A DNA stretch of 64,000 nt from Chlorobaculum sp. MV4-Y (GCF_025244685.1 NZ_CP104202.1:2141501-2205500), one strand, 5' to 3'. Shown: positions 38,365-48,712, counted from the stretch's first letter. Program-made: numbers and translations. The notes: generated by a model not told the origin, from the letters alone.

Positions 38365-39758
38365 GTCAGCTCCCGGACAAGTTGCTTAAACTGGCGTCCG
38401 CGATCCTCGAAGTCGCGGAACATGTCGAAGCTCGAACAGGCTGGTGAAAAGAGCACGCTCGCGCCGGGACGGGCGTGCTGGCGAGCCAGCTCGACCGCCT
38501 CTCTGAGTGATCCGGCTGGCAGGACGTTGACGATGCCGTCAAAGGCGTCGGCGATCTTCTGGCGCGACTCGCCAATTGCCACGATGCAGGCGACTTTCTC
38601 GCGTACGATGTCGGCGATGACGCTGTAGTCGTTGCCCTTGTCGCGCCCACCCGCGATGAGCACCATGCCCGCCGGAACCGACTGAAGCGCCTGGAGGAGA
38701 GCGTTGACGTTGGTGGCCTTGGAGTCATTGATCCAGTCAATGCCACACGCATTTCCGGCGAACTCCTGCCGGTGTTCGACGCCGCCGAATGCCGCGAGTA
38801 CGAGCCGCATCGTCTCCGGTGCCACACCAGCGGCGAATGCCGCTGCGACCGACGAGAGCACATTGTAGAGGTTGTGATCGCCGCGAAAGCCTGGTTTCAT
38901 GATCTCGTCAACCCGCATGAGTCGCTCTGTCGAACCCGACGTGCGAATGACAATCTCGCCCTTCGCGACCGAAACGTAGTCGCCGTGCGCGGAGTCAAGC
39001 GTCTCGGCCCGCAGGCCGACGCGAACCACCCGGAAGGACCACGGCTCCTGCCGGTCGAAATGGGCGCGCAGGATCGGATCGTCGTGATTATAGATGAGCG
39101 TGTCGCCCGAGCCCTGCTGGGCGTGAATGCGGAACTTCGCAGCGGCGTAGGCTTCGATGCTGCCGTCGTAGCGATCCATGTGATCGGGTGTGACGTTGGT
39201 CAGTACGGCGATGTTTGGGCGGAATGAAAAGCACCCTTCGAGCTGGTAGCTGCTCAGTTCGAGCACGGCGATGTCCGCCGCCGCCATGTCGAGCACCTTC
39301 GACGAAAACGGAACGCCGATATTGCCGAGGCTGAAGGCACGGAATCTCTGCCGTTCGCCCTCCGCCTCGCAGATGCGGTGGATGAGCGTAGCCGTGGTGG
39401 TCTTGCCGTCGGTGCCGGTGATGCCGATGACACGAGCCGGACAGAACCAGCTCGCCAGCTCGATTTCGCTCACCACGGGAATGGCTCGCGCGTGCATCTC
39501 GCAAATGACCGGCACACGCTGCGGAATGCCGGGGCTGACGATGCACAGCGTCGCTTCGAACACCCGCTCAGAGTGGCCCCCCTCTTCGAACGGCACGCCA
39601 AACTGCCGCAGGGTCTTCGCCGCCTCGGGAGTGACCGCGCCAAATTCGCTCACGAATGGCTGCGCTTCGGCCCGCGCGAGCAGACCCGCCGCCGCCACGC
39701 CGCTTTTTCCCGCGCCGATCACCGCCGCCACCTTTCCTTTCAGCTTTTCCGGTTTCAC
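38361..39758 (-). CDS. murD: UDP-N-acetylmuramoylalanine--D-glutamate ligase
   Basis: A 465-residue Mur ligase with an N-terminal VIGAGKSGVAAAGLLAR fold, the ATP motif GITGTDGKTTTATLI at about residue 113 and the GGVEHRQEF and WINDSKATNVNALLQAL motifs typical of MurD. It adds D-Glu to UDP-MurNAc-L-Ala. It lies one base after mraY, and its stop overlaps the ftsW start. Confidence 0.97.
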   Translation of the reverse strand: MKPEKLKGKVAAVIGAGKSGVAAAGLLARAEAQPFVSEFGAVTPEAAKTLRQFGVPFEEGGHSERVFEATLCIVSPGIPQRVPVICEMHARAIPVVSEIELASWFCPARVIGITGTDGKTTTATLIHRICEAEGERQRFRAFSLGNIGVPFSSKVLDMAAADIAVLELSSYQLEGCFSFRPNIAVLTNVTPDHMDRYDGSIEAYAAAKFRIHAQQGSGDTLIYNHDDPILRAHFDRQEPWSFRVVRVGLRAETLDSAHGDYVSVAKGEIVIRTSGSTERLMRVDEIMKPGFRGDHNLYNVLSSVAAAFAAGVAPETMRLVLAAFGGVEHRQEFAGNACGIDWINDSKATNVNALLQALQSVPAGMVLIAGGRDKGNDYSVIADIVREKVACIVAIGESRQKIADAFDGIVNVLPAGSLREAVELARQHARPGASVLFSPACSSFDMFRDFEDRGRQFKQLVRELT

Positions 39759-39759
39759 G

Positions 39760-40866
39760 TTATCGCAGTTTCAGGGTCATGAGGCTTGTCAGAAAGAGCA
39801 GGATCGAGATGATCCAGAAACGGATCACGATCTTCTGTTCCGCCCATCCCTTCAGCTGAAAATGGTGATGCAGCGGAGCCATCAGGAAGATGCGCCGCCC
39901 CTCGCCGTACAGCTTTTTTGAAATCTTGAACCAGGCAACCTGCATCGAAACCGAGAGGGTTTCGACGAAAAAGATGCCCGCCAGAATCGGCAGAAGCAGC
40001 TCCTGCTTGATCATGAGCGCGATCACCGCGATAGCGCTGCCGAGCGACAGCGAGCCGGTGTCGCCCATGAACACCTCGGCGGGGCTGGAGTTGAACCACA
40101 GAAATCCCACGCACGCCATGACGATAGCCATACTCACCACGGCAACCTCGCCCGCGCCGGAGATGAAGGGAATGCTGAGATAACCGGCATAGACGGCGTT
40201 ACCAGCCAGGTAAGCGAAACCTCCGAGGGCGAAGGTGACGATGGCCGCATTGCCCGCCGCCAAACCGTCGAGACCGTCGGTGAGGTTGACCGCGTTGGAT
40301 ACCGCCGTGATGATGAAGATCACCACCGGAATGTAAAAGATGCCGTAATCGACCGAGAGCTTTTTGAAAAAGGGTACGGTGGTATCGGAGAGCAGTACTG
40401 AAAAAACGGGGTCGTTCCAGGTGTAGAAGCCGATCACGAGGCCGAGCGTCACCTGCCCGATCAGCTTGTAGTGACCGGCAAGGCCGCCCTTGACCTTCAG
40501 CACCACCTTCTGGTAGTCGTCGATGAAGCCGATCAGCCCCATCCAGAAAACGGCCAGCATGATGAGCCAGACGTGTGGATCATCGATCTTGGCCCAGAGA
40601 AATGCCGAAACTTCAATAGCGAAAATGATCATAATGCCACCCATGGTGGGCACATCCTTTTTCTTGCGATGTTCCGGTGGGGCCTCCTCTTTGATCGGCT
40701 CGACGAATTTCGACTTGAGAAAGCGGATGAATCTCGGCCCGGCGAAGATGATGATCAAGAGGGCCGTGATGGCCGCCGCGCTGGCCCTGAAGGTCAGGTA
40801 TTCGATGACCCTCATGCCGGGAAGACTGTAGAACTCGTTGATATAACGGAGAATGTAATAGAGCAT
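39760..40866 (-). CDS. mraY: Phospho-N-acetylmuramoyl-pentapeptide transferase
   Basis: A 368-residue polytopic enzyme with about ten membrane helices. Catalytic loops are clear: [29 protein letters not shown] with the paired aspartates, [12 protein letters not shown], and a histidine-rich [18 protein letters not shown]. It makes lipid I from UDP-MurNAc-pentapeptide and undecaprenyl phosphate. The ATG at 40866 gives the family N-terminus [12 protein letters not shown]. It lies seven bases after murF. Confidence 0.97.
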   Translation of the reverse strand: MLYYILRYINEFYSLPGMRVIEYLTFRASAAAITALLIIIFAGPRFIRFLKSKFVEPIKEEAPPEHRKKKDVPTMGGIMIIFAIEVSAFLWAKIDDPHVWLIMLAVFWMGLIGFIDDYQKVVLKVKGGLAGHYKLIGQVTLGLVIGFYTWNDPVFSVLLSDTTVPFFKKLSVDYGIFYIPVVIFIITAVSNAVNLTDGLDGLAAGNAAIVTFALGGFAYLAGNAVYAGYLSIPFISGAGEVAVVSMAIVMACVGFLWFNSSPAEVFMGDTGSLSLGSAIAVIALMIKQELLLPILAGIFFVETLSVSMQVAWFKISKKLYGEGRRIFLMAPLHHHFQLKGWAEQKIVIRFWIISILLFLTSLMTLKLR

Positions 40867-40873
40867 CGTCGGT

Positions 40874-42298
40874 TCAGATCGAGTGCTGTTGTTTCTGTTT
40901 GATAAGGTCGTCCGCCGCCAGTTCAAGCTTCATTCCGCGAGATCCCTTGAAGAGCACCGCATCGCCTGGCTGGACGTACTCCGACAGGAAGCCGCGAAGA
41001 TCATCCATCGCCTCGAAGTGCCGGAGGCAGCGCTCGCCTGCTTCCCGGCAGATGAGCCGGGCGGCATCGCCGTAGGTGAGGCATGCATCGACCGGCAGCT
41101 GGCGAATATACCTGCCGATGTCTTCATGTTCAATGGCCGAATTGCTGCCGAGTTCGAGCATGTCGCCAAGCACGGCGATCCGGCGGCTACGGCACTCGAT
41201 GGCGGCGAGCGTGTCGAGCGCAAAGCGCACCGAGTCGGGATTGGCGTTGTAGGTGTCGTTGAGCACCACGAGATCGCCATCGTCGAACAGCTCCATGCGC
41301 TTCCACCCCTTCGCGGGCAAAAGCGAGCCGAGTCCGTCAGCGATTTTTGCCGGATCGAGGCCGAAGTGCGCACCGACCGCCGAGGCGGCTACGGCGTTGA
41401 TGACGTTATGCCGACCGACGAACTGCATCGCCACCGGCTGGCGGACTCCGGACTCCGACGAGAGCGTGAACGAGATGCGCCCCACGCGGTCAGCACTAAT
41501 CTTTTCAGCCCACCACGGGCGATCTGTTCCCGGCTGCGCTCCGTAGCCGATCTTTCTTGATAGAGCGGCTCCTGCAGCAGCAAGGCGGTGGTCGTCGAGA
41601 TTGACGAACGCTGTGCCGCCATGCGCTTCGAGGTAGCGGAAGAGCGCCGCCTCGGCATCGGCGACCCCGTCGAGGGAGCCGAAAAATTCGAGATGCTCGT
41701 GGCCGATGTTGGTCAGGAGCCCGTGTGTCGGGCGGGCAAGCGAGCAGAGGAACTCCATTTCGCCGGGATGGTTGATGCCCATCTCGATCACGGCCACTTC
41801 GGTGTTGCGGCGCATCCGCAAGAGCGTCAGCGGCACGCCGAGGTGGTTGTTGTAGTTGCCCTGCGTGACAAGGACGTTGAAGCCGGTCGAGAGCACCGCG
41901 GCGACCATCTCCTTGGTGGTGGTCTTGCCGTTGCTGCCGCCAATGCCGATCACCGGAATGTCGAAGCGCTCCCGGTAGGCGGCTGCGAGCTGTTGCAATG
42001 CCTCGACCGGATCGTTGGCGACCAGGAAACGGCAGCCGTCGCCCTGATGCTCCGTGCCCTTTTCGGCGAACCATTCGTGCGACACCACGGCCCACGATGC
42101 ACCGTTGGCGAACACCTCGCCAACGAAGCGGTGCCCGTCAGTGTGCTCTCCCGGCAGCGCGACGAACACCGCACCATCGACTGCCTTGCGAGAATCGATC
42201 ACCACCACCGGATCGTCGAGCCGGTAGCTCTCATCAACGTCACGGGCCACGATGGTTCCCGTCCGTTCGAAATCGCTGAAGATCAGCGCTCCTTTCAT
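40874..42298 (-). CDS. murF: UDP-N-acetylmuramoyl-tripeptide--D-alanyl-D-alanine ligase
   Basis: A 474-residue Mur ligase. The N-terminal uridine domain has [20 protein letters not shown], the ATP motif is [17 protein letters not shown] at about residue 107, and the C-terminal domain has [16 protein letters not shown] and [11 protein letters not shown]. It adds D-Ala-D-Ala to complete the pentapeptide. GGGAG six bases before the ATG at 42298 supports this start. It lies nine bases after murE. Confidence 0.97.
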   Translation of the reverse strand: MKGALIFSDFERTGTIVARDVDESYRLDDPVVVIDSRKAVDGAVFVALPGEHTDGHRFVGEVFANGASWAVVSHEWFAEKGTEHQGDGCRFLVANDPVEALQQLAAAYRERFDIPVIGIGGSNGKTTTKEMVAAVLSTGFNVLVTQGNYNNHLGVPLTLLRMRRNTEVAVIEMGINHPGEMEFLCSLARPTHGLLTNIGHEHLEFFGSLDGVADAEAALFRYLEAHGGTAFVNLDDHRLAAAGAALSRKIGYGAQPGTDRPWWAEKISADRVGRISFTLSSESGVRQPVAMQFVGRHNVINAVAASAVGAHFGLDPAKIADGLGSLLPAKGWKRMELFDDGDLVVLNDTYNANPDSVRFALDTLAAIECRSRRIAVLGDMLELGSNSAIEHEDIGRYIRQLPVDACLTYGDAARLICREAGERCLRHFEAMDDLRGFLSEYVQPGDAVLFKGSRGMKLELAADDLIKQKQQHSI

Positions 42299-42307
42299 CT
42301 TCACTCC

Positions 42308-43846
42308 CTAGCTTCTTCCATTAACTCGTTTCATTTGCGCAAAACACGCCGCCAGACACTCGCGGTCGGAAAAATGGCGCTTCACGCCCTTGATCTCCTG
42401 ATACGCTTCGTGCCCCTTTCCGGCCACCAGCAGAATGTCACCCGCACCGAGCTGCTCGACCGCCCGTCGGATCGCCTCGGTGCGGTCGGCGATGCGCAGA
42501 TGCGCCCGGCCCGCCATGCCTGCCTCGACCTCGTCGAGAATCGCTTCGGGATCTTCATCCCTCGGATTGTCGGAGGTGAGGATGACCCTGTCCGCGAGTT
42601 CTGCGGCGATTCTGCCCATTTCGGGACGTTTCTGCTTGTCGCGGTTGCCGCCGCAGCCGAACACTACCGCGAGCTTCGCGTCTGCGGGCGTCACGGCGCG
42701 AAGAGCTTCGAGCGCTTTTTGCAGGGCGTCGGGCGTGTGCGCGTAATCGATGATGGCGCAGCGGCTGCGGTCAGCACTCCAGATGCGCTCCATCCTACCG
42801 GCAACGGTATCGGCTGCAGCGAGGCCGCACAGCGCGGTAGCGGGATCGATGCCGACGCCGACGCCCACCGCGAACGCTTCAAGCATGTTCATCACGTTGT
42901 AGGCTCCCGGCAGTGGCACGTTCATCGCCAACGTCCTTCCTCGGAAAGAGACCTCGGCCTTCGTCCCCTCGACGCTCATATCCAGCACTTTCGCGTCGAA
43001 ACAGCGGGCGGAATCGCAGAACGGAGCGCCACTGGTCGAGCAGCAGAAAACGAGCTCCGGCGGGAGATTGGCGATCATGAACTCCGCGCGGGGATCGTCG
43101 GCATTGACCACGGCGAAGCCGTCATCGTCGAGGCGGTCGAAGAGCAGGCGCTTGGCTTCGGCGTACTCCTCCAGCGTCGGGTGAAAATCGAGGTGCTCGG
43201 GAGTCAGGTTGGTGAACACCGCAGCCCGGAAGCGCAGTCCGTGCACTCGGTCGAGCACGAGCGCGTGGGAGGAGACCTCCATCACCGCAGCTATGCATCC
43301 GGCATCGACCATCTGCCGGAAAAGCGCGTGAAGCCCCGAAGATTCGGGCGTGGTGCGTTCGAGCGGAATGTCGCGGGTGCCGATGCGGCACAGGCCGGTG
43401 CCGATATATCCGGCAGGAAGGCCCGAGGCGTTGAGCATCGAGGTGATGAGTCGTGCCGTGGTGGTCTTTCCGTTCGTGCCGGTCACGCCGATAATCATCA
43501 GCTGATCAGATGCGTTGCCGTAAAATGCCTTCGAGAGTTCCGCTAGCGCCTTGCGGGCATCAGGTACGAGGATGTACGTGACCGAATTGCGGCGTTCCGC
43601 CGGGAGCTTTTCGCAAACCACCACCGACGCGCCTGCCTCGATTGCGGCGGCGATATAGCGGTGCCCATCAGTGCTGAAGCCGGGTACTGCAACGAACAGC
43701 GTGCCCGGCGCAACCTCGCGCGAGTCGCAGGTTACGCCGGTGACGGCTTGCGCTCCGCTCCCGCCCCGGCGTTCAACCAGCGCGCCGAGACCTGCAATCA
43801 GATCGTCGAGCAGCACCATCGGCGCTTCTTCGCGGTTTTCTTCCAT
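42308..43846 (-). CDS. murE: UDP-MurNAc-tripeptide synthetase (meso-diaminopimelate ligase)
   Basis: A 512-residue Mur ligase: uridine-binding VTCDSREVAPGTLFVAVPG, ATP motif GVTGTNGKTTTARL, TTPESSGLHAL and the substrate-specificity motif DNPRDEDP. DNPR is the signature of enzymes adding meso-diaminopimelate, so the murein is A1gamma type as in Gram-negatives. The ATG at 43846 overlaps the ftsI stop (TGATG); a Met nine residues later is possible. The open frame extends further upstream inside ftsI, but that part has no family similarity. Confidence 0.96.
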   Translation of the reverse strand: MEENREEAPMVLLDDLIAGLGALVERRGGSGAQAVTGVTCDSREVAPGTLFVAVPGFSTDGHRYIAAAIEAGASVVVCEKLPAERRNSVTYILVPDARKALAELSKAFYGNASDQLMIIGVTGTNGKTTTARLITSMLNASGLPAGYIGTGLCRIGTRDIPLERTTPESSGLHALFRQMVDAGCIAAVMEVSSHALVLDRVHGLRFRAAVFTNLTPEHLDFHPTLEEYAEAKRLLFDRLDDDGFAVVNADDPRAEFMIANLPPELVFCCSTSGAPFCDSARCFDAKVLDMSVEGTKAEVSFRGRTLAMNVPLPGAYNVMNMLEAFAVGVGVGIDPATALCGLAAADTVAGRMERIWSADRSRCAIIDYAHTPDALQKALEALRAVTPADAKLAVVFGCGGNRDKQKRPEMGRIAAELADRVILTSDNPRDEDPEAILDEVEAGMAGRAHLRIADRTEAIRRAVEQLGAGDILLVAGKGHEAYQEIKGVKRHFSDRECLAACFAQMKRVNGRS

Positions 43847-45801
43847 CACCTGTTCTGAACTCTTTTCGCCAGGCTCACCCTGACCGTTGTCTCTTTCTGT
43901 ACTTTTGTTCCGGGCGCGATGCTTTGCGAGATCACGCTGCCACCGCTGTTCCCTGAGGGCTCCATCTTCAAGCCATTCCATTCAAGCAGTTTAGCGGCAT
44001 CGCTCTCGCGCAATCCTTTCAGCTCCGGAACAACCACCGTCGAAATGCGGTCAAGCAACTCCTTTTCGGGGGATTTCATGCTCAGCCGTTTTTGCATCTC
44101 CAGAGAGCAGGCCAGCGCGCGGCCGCAGGCCCTTGAAAAAACCGGAGCCGCCACGGCTGACGCATAATACGCTGTCTGCGGTTCATCGACAACGATAATC
44201 GCCGCATACTGAGGGTTGTCGTAAGGAAAAAATCCGACGAACGAGGCCACGTAGTAGCGCCATCCCTGATAGCTTCCGTTGTGCAGCTTCTGGGCCGTGC
44301 CGGTCTTGCCGGCGACCGGAATCCCCTCGATGGCCGCCGCCATGCCGGTGCCCTTTTCAACCACCGCACGAAAATACTCCTTCGCCATGTAGCGGGCAGT
44401 TTCCGGCTTCAGCGCCTGTACTATCTTCAGCGGCTCGTTCTCCGTGATCTTTTTGCCATCGGGATCGGTCACGCTTTTGATGATGAACGGCCTCATGCGA
44501 GCACCGTCATTGGCCAGGGTAGCGTAGGCCTGAAGCACCTGAAGCGGGGTTGCCATAACCTGATAGCCGTAACCCATCCAGGGAAGCGTCATGCTGCCCC
44601 ATCGCGAAACCGGCTTGAGCCAGCCTCCCGATTCGCCGATAAGGCCGACACCGGTCTTCTGCCCGAAACCGAGAGCGCGGGCATAACGGTAAAATGTTTC
44701 TGCTCCGACCTTCATGGCTGTAGTGGCCGCGACGACGTTGCTTGACTCGGTGATCGCCTTCTGAAAATTCATAGCCCCGAACGGCTCGTGATCCCGGATG
44801 AACTTTCCATGAACCATGAGCGAGCCTCCGTGGCCATCAACCGGCGTTTCCGCCGTCCAGTGCAGCGCCTCGGTTGCCGCCGAGGCCATGACGATCTTGA
44901 AGGTCGATCCCGGCTCGAACATGTCGGTGATCGCCCGGTTGCGCATCTGATCGATGGTCAGCCCACTCCGGCGGTTCATGTCGAAGGTGGGGTAGTTGGC
45001 TATCGCGATGATTTCGCCTGTCCGCACGTCCATCACGATGCCCATCGCGTCCCGAGCCTTGAACTCCGAGACCGTCTGCGCGAGTTCCTCTTCGAGGATG
45101 CCCTGCACGTCGGCGTCGATGGTCAGCGTCACGTCATTACCGGCAAGGGGCTGCACCTGCTCGGCGTCGGGCGCGGGGTAGCTTTCGCCGGTTGCCGAAC
45201 GCTGGAAAATCCGCACGCCGTCGCGGCCCCGGAGCTTTTCGTCGAAGCTCTTCTCGATGCCGCTGACCCCCTTGTTGTCGCGGTCGGTCAGGCCGATGAG
45301 CTGCGCGGCCACGTTCAGGTAGTAGCGGTGCTGCTCGCGTTTGAAGCCCACCCCCTTGATTTTGAGACTCATCAGTTTCGCGGCCTGCGATACCGGCACG
45401 TTGCGTTCCAGCCAGACAAAGTGCTTTTTTTTGCGGAGCAGGTCGAGATAGTTGCGGCGGCTCTTGCCGAAAGCGTCCGAAAACAGCCTTGCGGTCGCTC
45501 CGGCATCCTGCACCTGTTGCGGATCGGCGTAAAAGGAGATGCTCTCGACGCTCTCGGCAAGCGGACGGCCATAACGGTCGAGAATGCGCCCTCGCCGGGC
45601 TTTTTCGGTCACGATCGTCTCGTACTGCCGGTTCGCTTTCGCCCGGTATTTTTTGACATCGAATACCTGGATGCCCAGCAGCTTCGAAACGATCGCCAGG
45701 CAAAACAGCAGCATGAGCGTAGCCATGATGCCAAGGCGCAGCCCGAATTCATGGTCGCTGGTGCCACGGTGGTTTTCCGGTGTCGTTCTCTCCTGGTTCA
45801 T
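43846..45801 (-). CDS. ftsI: Penicillin-binding protein 3-type transpeptidase (FtsI/PBP2B) with PASTA domain
   Basis: A 651-residue class B PBP: a short cytoplasmic tail, one membrane helix (GIMATLMLLFCLAIVSKLLGI), a pedestal domain, then a transpeptidase domain with the SxxK motif in EPGSTFKIV, SSN, and KTGTAQ. A C-terminal PASTA domain (VVPELKGLRESDAAKLLEWNGL) is present, a feature more common in Gram-positives and in some deep-branching phyla. It crosslinks septal murein with FtsW. It is the fourth gene of the cluster, 26 bases after ftsL. Confidence 0.95.
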   Translation of the reverse strand: MNQERTTPENHRGTSDHEFGLRLGIMATLMLLFCLAIVSKLLGIQVFDVKKYRAKANRQYETIVTEKARRGRILDRYGRPLAESVESISFYADPQQVQDAGATARLFSDAFGKSRRNYLDLLRKKKHFVWLERNVPVSQAAKLMSLKIKGVGFKREQHRYYLNVAAQLIGLTDRDNKGVSGIEKSFDEKLRGRDGVRIFQRSATGESYPAPDAEQVQPLAGNDVTLTIDADVQGILEEELAQTVSEFKARDAMGIVMDVRTGEIIAIANYPTFDMNRRSGLTIDQMRNRAITDMFEPGSTFKIVMASAATEALHWTAETPVDGHGGSLMVHGKFIRDHEPFGAMNFQKAITESSNVVAATTAMKVGAETFYRYARALGFGQKTGVGLIGESGGWLKPVSRWGSMTLPWMGYGYQVMATPLQVLQAYATLANDGARMRPFIIKSVTDPDGKKITENEPLKIVQALKPETARYMAKEYFRAVVEKGTGMAAAIEGIPVAGKTGTAQKLHNGSYQGWRYYVASFVGFFPYDNPQYAAIIVVDEPQTAYYASAVAAPVFSRACGRALACSLEMQKRLSMKSPEKELLDRISTVVVPELKGLRESDAAKLLEWNGLKMEPSGNSGGSVISQSIAPGTKVQKETTVRVSLAKRVQNR

Positions 45802-45827
45802 GCATTCTTCATAAAAGAGGGGTGCTG

Positions 45828-46295
45828 TCAGGGTTCAATCTCGACCGGAGGAATGAATGAGGAGTCGAGTCCGAGATTTTTGGCATAGCCGGAGATGTAC
45901 CGGATGCTCTGAAGCTCGCGGCTCTTCAGCTCTTCAGCAGTCGAGATGCTGGTGCTGATCCTGAGCTGCTCCCGCAAGCGTTCGTTGCGCTTGGCCAGAT
46001 CATTGATCGCCAGGGTATTGCTGATCTGCACCAGAAAAAGCACCGTACCCAAGAGGAGGTAAGCAAACGTTCTCAGGCGCAAGAGTGAGCCTATATCGAA
46101 AATTTCGGGCGAATTCACCGGTGGTGACGCTTTGCGAAACGGCTCCGGATCGAAGCCGAATGGTCGCCTTTCCGTCACATCGACGACACCAAGCTCATAG
46201 CTTGCCATGTTGCTTCCGTCCTCCGGCCCAAAAATTTTGCCCGGCCTGTCAACGAAACCGGCAAACGGCTTTTCAGCGGATTTCAAAACGTTCAC
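45828..46295 (-). CDS. ftsL: FtsL-like divisome protein
   Basis: A 155-residue protein with a long cytoplasmic N-terminus (about 70 residues), one membrane helix (FAYLLLGTVLFLVQISNTLAI) and a leucine-rich coiled coil (NDLAKRNERLREQLRISTSISTAEELKSRELQ) in the periplasm, matching FtsL architecture. The position between rsmH and ftsI is the usual place for ftsL. The start is GTG at 46295, with a perfect AGGAGG seven bases upstream. FtsL has low sequence conservation, so the name depends on topology and position. Confidence 0.75.
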   Translation of the reverse strand: MNVLKSAEKPFAGFVDRPGKIFGPEDGSNMASYELGVVDVTERRPFGFDPEPFRKASPPVNSPEIFDIGSLLRLRTFAYLLLGTVLFLVQISNTLAINDLAKRNERLREQLRISTSISTAEELKSRELQSIRYISGYAKNLGLDSSFIPPVEIEP

Positions 46296-46314
46296 GAATC
46301 ACCTCCTCTGAAGG

Positions 46315-47271
46315 TTACAGTTTCTGAATGACTCTGAGACGTGCACTTCTCGATCTCGGATTGCGGCTGATCTCTTCAGCCGTGGCTTCGATCGGCTTTC
46401 TGACCACCAGCACCGCTTCGGCAGGCTTCAGCGGTTCACGGAGCGCGACCCCCTTAGGGCCCCAGTCTGCCGACGTTTTGGCTGCAAAAAAGCGCTTGAC
46501 GATCCTGTCCTCTAACGAATGGTAGCTGATAACTGCGAAACGCCCGCCCGGTGAAAGCAGCTCGAAGCCATCCTCCAAAGCCTGTTCAAGAACGCCGAGT
46601 TCATCATTGACTTCGATGCGCAGCGCCTGGTAAATTCTCGACAGTGTCTTGATCGCCAGGTCTTTCCTGGGGCAGGCCGCCCTGACCACCTCGGCCAGTT
46701 CGCCGGTCGTTGTCAGTGGCGCGGAACTCCTCGCCGAGACAATCGCCCGGGCGATTCTGCCGCCAAGCGGCTCCTCACCATACCGGAAGAACAGCTTCGC
46801 CAGCGCAGCCTCTTCATACCCGTTGACAACATCGGCGGCGGTCAGCGGCCCGTCTGGGTCCATCCGCATGTCGAGCGGACCGTCCTTGAGATAGCTGAAT
46901 CCGCGTTCGGGCGTATCGATCTGAAACGATGACACCCCGAGATCGAGCAGAAAACCCATGACCGGAAGACCGTTCCCCGCGCCCCGCATAATTGGTTCCA
47001 CGAGCTCTTTCACCATGCCGAAGTTGCCCCTGACCAGACGGTGCCTGTCACCAAGCTCTCCGAGTTTCTTCCCCGCAGCTTCGAGAGCATGAGTATCCTG
47101 ATCAATGCCGACAAGGAGCGAATCACCGTTAATTGTTTGAAGATGCCGAAGCAGCTGTAAAGAATGACCACCACCGCCAAGCGTGCCGTCGATGTATATT
47201 CCCGGAAGGGTGACCAGAAGCGAAACGGATTCACTGGCGAGCACCGGCTCATGATAGTCCTGGTAAACCAT
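46315..47271 (-). CDS. rsmH: 16S rRNA (cytosine-1402-N4)-methyltransferase
   Basis: A 318-residue MraW/RsmH protein: [14 protein letters not shown], the SAM site [24 protein letters not shown], the [16 protein letters not shown] motif and the C-terminal [13 protein letters not shown] and [12 protein letters not shown]. It methylates N4 of C1402 in the ribosomal P site. The ATG at 47271 lies four bases past the mraZ stop; an upstream in-frame TTG would overlap mraZ. Confidence 0.97.
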   Translation of the reverse strand: MVYQDYHEPVLASESVSLLVTLPGIYIDGTLGGGGHSLQLLRHLQTINGDSLLVGIDQDTHALEAAGKKLGELGDRHRLVRGNFGMVKELVEPIMRGAGNGLPVMGFLLDLGVSSFQIDTPERGFSYLKDGPLDMRMDPDGPLTAADVVNGYEEAALAKLFFRYGEEPLGGRIARAIVSARSSAPLTTTGELAEVVRAACPRKDLAIKTLSRIYQALRIEVNDELGVLEQALEDGFELLSPGGRFAVISYHSLEDRIVKRFFAAKTSADWGPKGVALREPLKPAEAVLVVRKPIEATAEEISRNPRSRSARLRVIQKL

Positions 47272-47275
47272 GACC

Positions 47276-47743
47276 TCAGATGTACCGGTTTGCAAGCGGC
47301 GCGAACCGGCCCGCGTTATCGCTCAGCAGCCGTTCCAGACGGCGCGGCTCCCAGACAGTCATTTTTGCGTTGGCCCCGATGATGACCGCATCCTTGACGA
47401 TACCGGCATGATCGAGCATCTCCCGTGACAGTGCAATCCTGCCTGAACGGTCAAGCTCCGTCTGGTCGAGGCGCGCATAGATCATGGTGGTCAGCAGGCG
47501 CTCATCGGGATTGAAATCGGAAAGTTTGAGCAGTTGCTGCTCTTTTTCGCTCCAGACCGACGGTTCGTACAGTTCAAGTGATCCGTCATCGGCCTTGAAC
47601 ACATAGAGCACCGGAGAGCGGCTTGGATTGCCCGTGGCGGAATCGTCCTCCTGCAAGAGGAACCGGCGTCGAAACCGGGCGGGAATCAGAAGCCGCCCCT
47701 TCTCATCGACACTATGCTGTTCTCTTCCGATAAATCCGGGCAC
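47276..47743 (-). CDS. mraZ: Transcriptional regulator MraZ
   Basis: A SpoVT/AbrB-type double-repeat DNA-binding protein of 155 residues. The first repeat has [19 protein letters not shown], the second [16 protein letters not shown]. MraZ binds direct repeats in its own promoter and represses the dcw cluster. I place the start at GTG 47741-47743, preceded by GGGAG, because an upstream in-frame GTG at 47764 would put the MraZ boxes inside the coding region. The protein is somewhat longer than average owing to an insert near residue 35 ([13 protein letters not shown]). Confidence 0.93.
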   Translation of the reverse strand: MPGFIGREQHSVDEKGRLLIPARFRRRFLLQEDDSATGNPSRSPVLYVFKADDGSLELYEPSVWSEKEQQLLKLSDFNPDERLLTTMIYARLDQTELDRSGRIALSREMLDHAGIVKDAVIIGANAKMTVWEPRRLERLLSDNAGRFAPLANRYI

Positions 47744-47748
47744 TGGTC

Positions 47749-47774
47749 TCCCACTTTTTCCCACTTTTCCCCAT
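47749..47774 (-). promoter_or_regulatory. MraZ operator: three TGGG repeats at 10-bp spacing
   Basis: Read on the minus strand, TGGG occurs at 47770-47773, 47760-47763 and 47750-47753, within TGGGGAAAAG, TGGGAAAAAG and TGGGAG. The exact 10-base period and position just before mraZ match the known MraZ box arrangement (TGGGN repeats with short spacers). Binding would allow MraZ to repress the whole division and cell wall cluster. Confidence 0.85.
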
Positions 47775-48058
47775 CTTTAATGTAGTTAATCAAAACCTCA
47801 AAAAAAAATAGCAGACTCTATGTGGCTGTGATTGAAAAAAGCACAGGGATTTATTCTTGGGGCTTGGTTTGATCGGAGGGTCTCTTGGCAGAGAGCAAAA
47901 GATTTCCTCATCAGAGAAGCTCATGTACTTCCGGAGCATGAGAGGCTGGCTTACTGGGAGGAACTTTGCGGCCATTGCATTTCCTTTTGTGTGTGACAGT
48001 TTGCTTGTGCTTCGCATCTGAAAGGCAACCCTCATCGTAACTCCCAAGGAGATTCAGT

Positions 48059-48589
48059 ATGAAGATCAAAGCGCTGCTTCTTTTTCTGTTGTTCTGTACC
48101 ATCGCGGTTGCCCAGGATGGATTTGCCAGGGGAAAAACCCGGCTTGGAGTCTTGAGGGTTACCAATCACTCCACGGCGGCATGGTGGGCCGGCGGAGTCG
48201 GCATCGACCAACCGTTTCCGCGTGCTTGAAAGGAAAGAGCTCGATGCAGTACTCGATGAACAGGAGGACGGCAGGACAAGGCCTACATGGCGGTCGATCT
48301 GAAGGTGATCGATGTGGAGACCGGCGAGATTTATGACGCCAGGACGGTCGAGGCGACCTCGAAATCGAGCGGCGTCAGCGTCGGCGTGTACCGCGACGGC
48401 TTTGGCGGTCACCTCAGCGAGTACAAGAACACTCCTGTCGGCAAAGCGATCCGCGCCTGCATCATCGAAATTACCGATTATCTGCAATGCTCGCTCGTGG
48501 AAGGCAAGGACAGCGGCTGCATGGATGAGTACAACCAGAAAGAGAGGAATCGCCGGGAGAAGACCAGAAACGCCATCGACCTCGATTGA
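48059..48589 (+). pseudogene. CsgG-like lipoprotein/secretion family remnant
   Basis: Starts with a signal peptide (MKIKALLLFLLFCTIAVAQ), then KTRLGVLRVTNHSTAAWWAGGVG, but the frame stops at 48228. In another frame comes RFRVLERKELDAVLDEQ (about 48213-48263), and then, back in the first frame, AYMAVDLKVIDVETGEIYDARTVE to the stop at 48587-48589. These three pieces line up in order with CsgG-domain proteins, but the stretch between the pieces (roughly 100 or more residues) is missing. The gene has therefore lost internal parts and is unlikely to work as a CsgG transporter subunit. The last part (from 48287) is still open as 100 codons. Confidence 0.7.
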
Positions 48590-48618
48590 TCAAGCTCGAC
48601 CGACTCGCCTGAATTCAG

Positions 48619-48659
48619 AAGCGCCTGCGCATTTTTCTTCGGATGTGCAGGCGCTTTTT
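48619..48659 (+). terminator. Rho-independent terminator after the CsgG-like remnant
   Basis: AAGCGCCTGCGCAT (48619-48632) pairs with ATGTGCAGGCGCTT (48643-48656) with one mismatch, and is followed by T. With the A pair at the left end it can also serve the convergent antiporter gene, which ends at 48713. Confidence 0.85.
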
Positions 48660-48712
48660 GTTGACGCAAGAGTCGTTGAACCTGTTCGGCTTCTGAATCT
48701 GGGTTTTCGCGA

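Noticed and set aside
41588-43546. A 652-codon open frame on the plus strand opposite murF and murE
   Set aside because: It lies antisense to two well-supported Mur ligases, has the Arg/His/Asp-rich composition typical of antisense frames in high-G+C genes, and shows no known motif.
47790-48047. Small minus-strand frames upstream of mraZ
   Set aside because: No ribosome site, no recognisable sequence, and they occupy the likely dcw promoter region.
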